Source: Gracilariopsis chorda
Taxonomy: Eukaryota > Rhodophyta > Florideophyceae > Gracilariales > Gracilariaceae
Assembly (NCBI GenBank): GCA_003194525.1
Contig: NBIV01000221.1
Coordinates: 1 to 64,000, forward strand
DNA: 64,000 nucleotides
Direction: 5' to 3'
Below are positions 1 to 7,776 of this stretch, piece after piece (positions within the stretch are counted from its first letter, which is position 1; the number at the start of each line of letters is the position of its first letter). A program made the translations under genes and the position numbers. A model generated the notes under the pieces. The model saw only the letters and a program-made list of their open reading frames with translations, was not told the DNA's origin and searched no databases.

Positions 1-900
1 GTAGTACCGGTATGATAAAAGCTTCCGGTAATCCGGGTTTGTCGGTTTCAATTCCCGAAGACCGGGGTATCTTCTCCCCTTCTGGCGGGTTCGGACCACA
101 CCTTCAGTGGCCGATGACCGCTTCGAGCGGGAGGAGTAGCCTCGCTTCTCGTCCTCCGAGTCGGAGTCCGAGGAGCTCGAGCTAACCGAATGGTTTCGGG
201 ATGAGTCCGACGATGTCGAAGAATCGGAAGTCCGAATATTTTCGGTGGTGTTTCCGTCGATGACGGCGTTTCTTCTTCCCAGCAAGCTGGTCGTTGTGCG
301 ATGCCTCGTTTACTGGATCATCCGGGGATGGTTTGTCCATGAGGACAAACTGCTCCAGCGTCTCCAGGCGGGCACCAATCCGATGAAATCGGGCTTCAAC
401 TCCTTCGATGAAGGTGGCAGGTTGTCCCAAACTCTCCAACACCGAGTTGACGTCAGACCGTAAAATACGGAGTTCCTTGGCAACCTCCTTTACGGGCGTT
501 GCCAAGACCACCTCTTGGAGGGATTTTAGTTCCCCTACAAGGGTGTCATGGGCATTCCACAGAGCGCGGACCTGGGATTCCAGGGAAGTCCCCTGGGGGG
601 TGTTATCGCCTGTTCCATGGGGCCTTGAAGCCGCGATAGCGGGAGCAGGCCGGGTGCCTGGGGCACTGCGGCAACAGCCGGAGTCGATGCTGCATTCCCC
701 TGCGGGGGTGGTAACGAGGGCAAAAGGAGGTTCCGGGGTTCCCGGTCGGGGGTATCATTCCGCGATGAAGCGGCTCCAGTACGGCTGGAACTTGTCCGTA
801 TAGGGATACGGGGTACGAACCGGACTTCGGAAGTGTCCGCGTTGTCGCGGGAGCGACTCCGCGTAACCACTGGCTCCGCATCGGAGGGATTTCTCGACAT
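1..900 (-). pseudogene. gag-like ORF of a retroelement, frameshifted and cut by the window edge
   Basis: I read a gag-type protein on the minus strand from an ATG at 900. It starts Ser/Arg/Pro-rich, then has a coiled-coil-like stretch (about 590-360) with heptad Leu/Val, then a Lys/Arg/His patch, then a Ser/Asp/Glu-rich tail ending in LKPTNPDYRKLLSYRYY at the window edge. The reading frame changes twice. The frame starting at 900 stops near 535. Coding sense passes to a second frame close to the G6 run at 595-600, then returns to the first frame around 268-280. The two shifts compensate, so the original ORF was probably continuous. No CCHC knuckle, protease or reverse transcriptase is visible; these would lie beyond the left edge. 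The family is inferred from composition only. It could instead be a host gene with two sequencing errors. Confidence 0.45.
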
Positions 901-979
901 GACAAAATACCGTTACGGCGGGAACGATCAGGGAACTTCCGGTGAATGAAAACAAACCTCGTAAGAGGGAAAACAAAAA

Positions 980-1817
980 CCGATTCTAGGTCGGGAGACC
1001 ACTTTGTGGTGCAATGCCCCAAAGGGGAAAAACACCGAAAGACGTTCGGGATCTTCCTCTCACGAGGTGAACCCAGTTGGGTAGAGCCCTCCCAGAGGTG
1101 TCACGGTGAAGCCGGTTCGTAAGACCAGGGACTCCTGTCGCGACTTGCGCAGGGAGGTGAAGGCGAAGAATTGGTATCCGCGTGAGCGGGGTGTGATCCT
1201 CAGTAGAGGTATGTTTCCACGAAAGTGGGGGCGTGTGAGCAGATGCGCACACGAGGGCCACGGATAGCGGGAGGTGCTACCCTAAAAAGGGGAAAAAGGA
1301 AGGGCGAAGAGGAGGAAGAGAGGACGAAGTGAGTCGCGAGAGCGACGGGGACGAACGGCGATGCCGGTAACAATATCCCTATACAGGGCGAAACACCAAT
1401 GCAATTAGAACAGTTATACTCCCAGTGATGGGTCCCTTTAAATGTGCAAGGGGGTTAGATGTCCCGTGGTTTACGGCGTTTCCCTCCAAGGAGGAGTAGA
1501 GTACGCGCGCAAGCGGCAACAACTAGAGCCCATTCCCCAGGTTGGGGTCCCTTGTTGGGGAAGGTTTATTGGTGCGACGGCAGTGCGCCGTCGCACTAAG
1601 TACTAGCTTCCCAGAAATGGGTGTGAAAATAATAATTAAAATCAACTAAAATACTCCACATTTCGTGGCAACATCCACTACTGTGGCCAACCGCCAATTG
1701 GCCCAAAACCGTGTCCCACGTGTCCATACCCACCATTGTGGGGCGTAGTTCATACACACACTACACAACCGATAATATCGGGAAAACGATCAAGTACCCA
1801 GAATCCCTCCCTGAGGG
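980..1817. repeat. Dense array of short stem-loops
   Basis: This stretch contains more than 25 perfect short inverted repeats, stem 4-10 nt and loop mostly 2-5 nt. Examples: 998-1010 (ACCAC/GTGGT), 1017-1027, 1035-1049, 1056-1067, 1071-1082, 1088-1098, 1126-1137, 1178-1189, 1198-1209, 1217-1228, 1333-1346, 1377-1388, 1421-1432, 1464-1476, 1483-1494, 1535-1547, 1572-1596 (10-bp stem), 1610-1621, 1656-1668, 1675-1686, 1693-1702, 1710-1720, 1729-1742, 1769-1781 and 1805-1817. The stems differ in sequence (CCTC/GAGG, CCAC/GTGG, CCCA/TGGG, CCCT/AGGG), so this is not a tandem repeat of one unit. The adjoining gag and nuclease relics do not show it. Confidence 0.75.
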
Positions 1818-1863
1818 CGTTGCACTTCAGAAAGAAGGATAATTTAAAGAGAAACAAGTTTTG

Positions 1864-3034
1864 ATGGAACTACCGACATTTTTTGACAGTCACAATGTCC
1901 AAGAGTGGCTCTCGAGTAAGATGAAAAGTGATACGTTCAAATACAGAGCTGACTACATCCATACTATCGGATTGATATCTTAGAGATCTGATTTGATGAT
2001 ATCTGATAGCTCTGACGCTTTGATGGTCTATCTTGACCAACAAGAAACCCGTCATGTTTGTGCAATCGAAATCAAAACTATGGCCGCTGTTCGAACTACT
2101 GAGGATGCTAGAGATGTATCAAGGAATTTTAATTCAAGCATTCTGATATATGGAGTCGGGAGAAGTGTAGATGCTGGGCCGGTGTTTCAACAATTGGTTC
2201 CATCTACCGAATATAGGCTGCAGTGTCTCCATCATGTAGTTTGTTTGAAAGCGAACAAGGTTTGTTTTGTTGTGGCTAAAGGAAGCACATGCGGCATTGG
2301 AGAGATAATATACACTGCCATCGTTGCATTTGATGAGGTTTTGCTATCCCAGCATAGTTATGTACTGGCTGTATTGAGGGTGGGAGGTTTTGACTGGGTC
2401 GGAAAAGACGCGCAGAACATTCCAAAGGAATATGATGAAATGATGCAATCTTCACATGCCACGGACCTTCATTCTTATGCTACCTACTATAGTCTGAGTC
2501 TGGCATACCGGAGATTAGTTTCACTGAAAGGGACGCTGCCGCCAGCCCGAATGATACGTCCAACAATTTTTGGTCTACTGGAACCATTTGAAAGGAGGAG
2601 TCCATGAATTTAGTCGTACACTCACTTCTCTATGCTTTACGAACTCCTCGGAGAACCCAATTGTAAGTATCATCTGCCGTTTGCTTTGCTCGAAGGTAAA
2701 CAATGCCGCTATCGTACACAGATTATCCCTGGCCAAAAACAGTGGGGCTCTACCTGACACCTGGAATGATGTGAAGAGTGGCAAAGGCTATCGAGAGTTA
2801 AGACACGTTGTTGCGCGTTGTGCGTCTTTTGCTTCATATGCAAGACAGCTGGCGAAAGAATACAATGCACTGTTACAAACAGAGACATCTGGAGCCCAAA
2901 CCTGTATAAGCCGAAACTCATTGCCATCAGCCAACGATCAGAGTAGAGTAATTATTCAAATGAAATCACGGTATCAGCGTGATGTGGTGCAGAAGTATAA
3001 TCGACCGGAGGACACGAAAAGGAGATTTTTCTAA
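1864..3034 (+). pseudogene. Broken PD-(D/E)XK nuclease-type ORF, transposon-associated family
   Basis: An ORF starts at ATG 1864, meets an in-frame TAG at 1981-1983, and continues open in the same frame to 2607. Coding then passes to another frame (about 2570-3034), ending at a stop around 3032-3034. So there is one nonsense codon and one frameshift. The part after the TAG reads SDSSDALMVYL, then AIEIKTM about 20 residues on, the spacing of Asp and Glu-x-Lys in PD-(D/E)XK nucleases (YqaJ-like). A later YRLQCLHHVVCLKANKVCFV strand-helix-strand fits such a fold. From memory, proteins of this kind are multicopy and mobile-element associated in algal and oomycete genomes. The C-terminal Lys/Arg-rich part is not recognised. 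Assignment to a transposon class is not possible here. Confidence 0.5.
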
Positions 3035-5586
3035 TCACTCTTGCACAAAAGGGTGAAAAGAAAGGATTCATACTGTGCATTTTGTTCATACAGTTATATT
3101 AAAACCTCTAAAACAACCATTCCACCTGCTGATTGGGATGAGTTTTGAAAACAGGTCCCTTGAACAGATATAGTACATTCTAAGTACAAATGAGACCGTC
3201 ATAGTGATAGAAGGAATTCAGATTACCATTTCATATTGAATTTCTATCGTGTACCGTTGAAATAATTAAGCCATGAAATATGTTAGCATCGTTGATGACC
3301 TTTGAAAGAAGGATCATTCATTATTCAGTTTAATTTGGCGGCTCATTGATAAACTTCCTGAAAAAGACTTTGCGATGTTGGGCTACTACTATTTCGGGCC
3401 CTGAAACTTCTTCGGCAATAGGCCCATTCAGTAGGAGGTACAATTTGGTAAACGATAAAAATGTCACAAGCATGGAGTGCGGTTAAATAAATTGTCGGTA
3501 AAAGGGATTTGAACAATGGCAATTCCTGGGATTCATAACCGGTGGGTGTTAAAAGAATTTGCATAAATGTATAGAATAAACGTGCTTATGATGCAAACGA
3601 GTGTTGATAAAGAATGCAGGAACAAACTCCAAAGGAGGACGCTTTTATCGTTCATGAGCCTAGATCACAAATTTTAGTTGTTTATTGAACATTTTTCACG
3701 TTTATGGCATTTCTTTCAATTTGTTACCATGGTTGATCATCTTTGTTGAACGCCATTGGCATGCAAGCAATTCTCGACCCGTACAAGACTCATATCCCCT
3801 AGCGACGCGAAATTAATCTAACAAGCTACCGCTAGGATTTGAAACCGTAAAAACGCTCTAGAACTGTGTTCGTCGTCCCATTTCTCGGTGAGGTCGTCCC
3901 ATATCCCGGTGACCTCACTAATCTGCGGTGAGGCTCACCGAACAGTGCGGCGGGCGGGACGGGGATACGGTGATACGGGACGGCCTCACCGGCCTCACCC
4001 TGAAAAATCGGTAAGGAAATTTCCTCACCGAAGTGGCATGGGGCTAAGCAAAGGAACCTTCCTTTTTGAGCCGTCTCTAGCTAGCTACCACTACAGGCCG
4101 CCCTTTTTTTTAACGTATTATTTCACGACAAAGCTGATTCGTTCATTCAAACCCGGTTCCGCCTACGCTCGTGGAAGCTCACTACAAGTATCGCTGGACA
4201 AGCTCGCATTAGTGTCTGGCCGGACACTTTTGTAGCCCAGTCGTCTCACAATGAACGCTGGTTTTTTTATCACGTTGTGGATGAATGACATCCACAACGT
4301 GATATGAAGTGGTTTTGATCATCATCGTCGTCATGATGATCAAAACCACTTCATAAGAAGGTCGCCTTTATGCGCATCCAAATTGTACAAAGTGGAAAAG
4401 CAGAGTCCGTTCCGAACGTTTGAAGACGTCGAATTTTGCAATATGAGTGTGGAGCCGCGTGCGTTGACGCTGAGATCGGAGACGGTTGGCACAAACTGGT
4501 AAGAGCACGGCAATGTTGGGGAGGCATCGGAAGGCATGTGGCGTGTAGTGAAGGGGGCCTTTGGAAGTTCGAAATATGGAGCCGCAGTCTTTATGTAAAG
4601 CACCATTTTCATCGCAATAGCTGCTTCTCTGCAAAAGGCAGTCGAGGTCAGCAATATTCAGCTGTCAACAAGTTTGACCGCAATGTAATTTGAATGGCGG
4701 TTAGTTCAAATTGGTGATGAATGCCAAAGCTAGCAGCTAGGCTTCAGAGAACACCACCATTGAACATGAAGAGTGAGTCTCCCGCTCGAATGGAGCATAG
4801 AAACCTGCAATCAAACGAACGATTGCATTCAAAGTGACATTCATGTTTCCTGGGCAATCTTGGTTTCGAGAGAGAGAAGACCAGTCCTAAACGACGACAT
4901 GTCATTCCACAAGTACTCTACACGTCGGCAGAACAACAAATAGACGTGCCAGTGTAGATCTACCAGGAATCGAAATATGAATAACCATATCCCCGATATG
5001 AAACAGTAGTCTGGGAGGAAAAGTGGAAGGCTAGCCAACCTCTGGTACCAAAGGTAACATTGTCCTTTCGCGCCATTATCACACAAATGCAGTGGAGGTT
5101 TCGGAGGACATAATGTTCCGATGGTACAGTACCGTCGGTAATCCTTAACCCTTTACTGTTAGAGAAATACTAAGCACTGATGCTTTCGTGTTTTATTCAT
5201 CCAGTCCAAAATGATTCGCATGCATCACTACTAGAAAATGCATCGTAAAAATAGTCTGTTTGGGACCGCCCTGACATTAACCACCAACGGCGTATCGAAA
5301 CGCGTTTAGCCATGCTTGGAAGTATGCAAAGGCAGCATTGAAGGCGTGCATGCCATTTCTTGGTACACTGTAGAACGGAGAGTAAATGCGTACACACAGA
5401 TTATTGCGCGAGCACATACACGATTGCTGGCTACCATCCATTAACGAGTGTTTCTTTACATAGGTCGGTCATGATTCAAAAAGTATGAGGTTGGGAACCG
5501 AGGGGAGGGAACATGTGTGTAGACTTTGTTCACGAGAGTTGTGTTCAAACAGACGTGTTTTCAGGGGCTGATGGGGAAAGCACATC
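3035..5586. other. Intergenic stretch with no convincing gene
   Basis: Only short, overlapping ORFs without family resemblance occur on either strand. The notable content is the double hairpin at 4268-4354 and one AAGGGTTA-type word near 5148 (CTTAACCCTTTAC). The left part (3035-3850) is AT-rich and may be tail of the transposon relic. I see no RNA gene. Confidence 0.6.
4268..4354. repeat. Two adjacent perfect hairpins
   Basis: Hairpin 1: arms 4268-4283 and 4289-4304, 16 bp perfect, 5-nt loop. Hairpin 2: arms 4304-4325 and 4333-4354, 22 bp perfect, 7-nt loop. They are back to back, sharing one base. No coding frame explains them. A run of seven T precedes the first. They could be a small fold-back transposon, or hairpin RNA precursors if transcribed. 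Confidence 0.85.
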
Positions 5587-6600
5587 TTAGGAAGCGCTAG
5601 ACTTTTCTGCCTTTTCAGCCTCGGCTCTTGCCTTCAGTTTGAGTTGGGTGTACCAAACGACGCCAGCCAGAGTGAGGGCCATTCCGAAAACATTGGCGGG
5701 CTCAAAAGGTCGTCTGAAGATCAGAAAGTCAACACAAAACAAAAACGCAGTCTTTCCGTTACCGACAACGTTGTAGGTGACAGCTGACGTCTTGCCGATC
5801 AACAAGAAGATCGACACATTGACACAAAGAGCTAAAGCACCCGTTAACAGAATTGAAGACACGTTGCGCGTGGTAGGAGCGAAATGGAAGATAGAATCGG
5901 GAGAGTAAGGCGAGTAATTGTCGAATATGGGTAAGACGGGGATGATGGAAAGTGCAGAAAGTGGGGCAATGTAGAGTTGAAGCTGAAGTGGATTAGCCTC
6001 CAACGACTTTTGAAGCGAGCCACACCATATCTGATAGAAGGATGTGCACAGGATATTTGCAAGAGCGAAAAGTGTGCCGACCGCATTGAGTCGAAAGTCG
6101 GTTGCACCGGTAATTAAGACGCCCACGCACATGGTTGCAAGCGCGCCCAGGAAAGTGGTGGACAGAAACTTGCGGAACACCAACGCCTCAATGATAACGA
6201 CGCCAACAACGGTCATGTGCTTCATGACTTGATAAAAGCCTATAGAATTGTGCTTTAAACTGAGGTTGGAGAAAACGACAAAGCCCGTACCTGCTACGGC
6301 AAGCTTGAAGGCTTTGCGAATGTCGAGACGTTTGGGAGTGAAGACGCCGAGGCGGGCAAGGAGTAGCAGACCGAGCGTGGTGCACACAAAGTGAATGAAG
6401 GTGAGAGTTACGGCGAAGCCGAAACCGCCCTGGAAGACGAGTTTGTTTGCGGAAACGATACCCGTGGATGAGAAGAAGTTGAAAGCGATAACGCCGGCGA
6501 CTTCTAAGTAAGGCGGGTCATCGGATGTAGAGGCGTCGGGCTTTTCGGACGGGGACTGTGCTGGCAGCACGGAGGTGGTCTGCCCTTGTTTGACGGCCAT
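5587..6600 (-). CDS. SLC35E3-like transporter (triose-phosphate/nucleotide-sugar family)
   Basis: A single-exon protein of 337 aa from the ATG at 6600. An upstream in-frame extension to 6654 begins with GTG and is poly-Pro, so I reject it. The chain carries about ten hydrophobic segments, the TPT/NST pattern of the drug/metabolite transporter superfamily. It contains FSNLSLKHNSIGFYQVMKHM, SLYQ/SFYQIWCGSLQ-type and SAVTYNVVGNGK motifs in the order found in SLC35E3 and plant UDP-rhamnose/UDP-galactose transporters. The predicted role is antiport of a nucleotide sugar or phosphorylated substrate across Golgi or ER membrane; substrate cannot be told from sequence. The C-terminus is Lys/Ala/Glu-rich and cytosolic in type. 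The stop lies at 5587. A second, distant relative is at 47552-48628. Confidence 0.85.
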   Translation of the reverse strand: MAVKQGQTTSVLPAQSPSEKPDASTSDDPPYLEVAGVIAFNFFSSTGIVSANKLVFQGGFGFAVTLTFIHFVCTTLGLLLLARLGVFTPKRLDIRKAFKLAVAGTGFVVFSNLSLKHNSIGFYQVMKHMTVVGVVIIEALVFRKFLSTTFLGALATMCVGVLITGATDFRLNAVGTLFALANILCTSFYQIWCGSLQKSLEANPLQLQLYIAPLSALSIIPVLPIFDNYSPYSPDSIFHFAPTTRNVSSILLTGALALCVNVSIFLLIGKTSAVTYNVVGNGKTAFLFCVDFLIFRRPFEPANVFGMALTLAGVVWYTQLKLKARAEAEKAEKSSAS

Positions 6601-6840
6601 GAGAGCTGTCGGAGGGGATGGGGGGGGGGGTGGGAGGGGGGTGTCGAAGAGCACGGGGATCGAGAAAGGAGGAGGGGATGCGGAGGGGATGCGTGTTTCG
6701 GGGTAGGGGTGAACGGGGGAGGGGTTTTCGTTAGGGGGGAGAGGGAGGTGGTGGTAGTTGGGGGGAGGGGGGGGGGTTCGGATGGAGCAATGGCGGTGGG
6801 AAGGGGGGGGGGCACGGCGGAGACGGGAAGAAGTGCGGCT
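6601..6840 (-). promoter_or_regulatory. G-run-rich 5' leader of the SLC35E3-like gene
   Basis: Directly upstream of the ATG at 6600 the plus strand carries many G runs (G11 at 6620-6630, further runs near 6700-6805), so the minus-strand leader is C-run-rich with long CCT/CCC tracts. Runs of four to eight G at short spacing can form G-quadruplexes on the plus (template) strand. It is non-coding; overlapping Gly/Pro-rich frames here are composition artefacts. A regulatory role is inference. Confidence 0.45.
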
Positions 6841-7066
6841 GCTTTACATTGGCGGAGACACTCCGCTGACGGTAAGCGCATGGCCAGCACGCGCTCATTC
6901 CCGCGGAGCACCTGTGGTGCTCTCTCAGTGTAAGGCGCGGCGCCATAATCGGCGCTGTTTGAAAATCAAATTTGATCTAAGACAAGTCGCGCCCGCCAGG
7001 CGTCTGTGCAGAGCGTCGTTGCCGTTGGGTCAGTCCGCCCCCGCCCCCACGCCGCTGTCCGCGCTT

Positions 7067-7776
7067 CTATCCATCTCGCTGCTCCCGCCGCTCCAGCGGC
7101 ACGCCCAGCGAAATCGCTTCGTCCCTCATCATCTCGTTCTCCTCTACTAGAGCCTCTTCGAACACCGCCACTCCCGCCGGGATAACTCTCGTCACCACCT
7201 CCCTGCTCAGCACCCCATCCAGCCACAGCTCCTCTACACGGTCCGCGTAATGTAACTTGCGCCAGAAACTCTCCCGCAGCACGGCGCTCAGCGCCACACA
7301 AATCACCCGCACACTCAACGAAGGGTGCACAATTGTCACTGCCTTCAAGTTCTTCTTGTGCATCCGCGATAGTCGACCGCGCATCCGAATCAACCACCAC
7401 GCCATCCACACCGGCGACGAAAACGCGGAATGGACGTATAACACCCTGTACCCACTGCCGCAAATCTATCGCAACAAACATGTCAGAAAATGCCCCCTGT
7501 TCTGCTCGTTGTTCTCAACGCCAGCAAATCTCAACTTACGTCCTTCGTTTCGCGTAGAAACAGCTTGAAGCACTTTTCCCACACACCATCTCCATGCGGG
7601 ACCAACGCGGGAATCACCATTACTATAGCGTTTCCTTCATTGTCTGCAATCAGCGATCCGTCATCTTCTCGAATTACCGTTACTACACCCTTGTTCTCTA
7701 CCTCACTCAGATCCGCCTCATTTGCGTTCTCAACTTCTCTTTCATATGCGCTGTCTTGTTCTCCGCTCATACTCAT
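7067..7776 (-). CDS. CRAL-TRIO (SEC14/BNIP2-like) domain protein, two exons
   Basis: The model is complement(join(7067..7465,7540..7776)), 211 aa, with a 74-nt phase-0 intron: donor GTAAGT at 7539, acceptor ATAG before 7465. The splice joins the acidic N-terminal exon (start MSMSGEQDS) to an exon reading ICGSGYRVLYVHSAFSS. After the join the protein shows the divergent CRAL-TRIO pattern of BNIP2, GDAP2 and RhoGAP-type proteins: DNEGNAIVMVIPALVP (strand), YRVLYVHS, KKNLKAVTIVHPS, WRKLHYADRVEEL and RVIPAGVAVFEE. Such domains bind small lipids or small GTPases; ligand unknown. The family usually spans about 150 residues, matched here, so little else is present. It lies on the same strand as the SLC35E3-like gene, 466 bases upstream of that gene's ATG. 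An ATG six bases inside (7770) is an alternative start. Confidence 0.75.

Larger units (their letters stand above)
1..1830 (-). mobile_element. Probable LTR-retrotransposon 5' end (relic): gag plus structured leader
   Basis: The gag-like ORF reads leftwards and is preceded on its own strand by about 900 bases of non-coding, hairpin-rich DNA, the layout expected of leader plus 5' LTR. I could not define LTR ends, a target-site duplication or a primer-binding site. A weak candidate for a tRNA 3'-end match is the CCA at 1396-1398 followed by TG. The element boundary at 1830 is an estimate taken from where the small hairpins stop. Confidence 0.35.

Noticed and set aside
1160-1200. TGGTATCCGCG string resembling an initiator-tRNA primer-binding site
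   Set aside because: It is on the plus strand, opposite to the gag orientation, and part of a local stem-loop.
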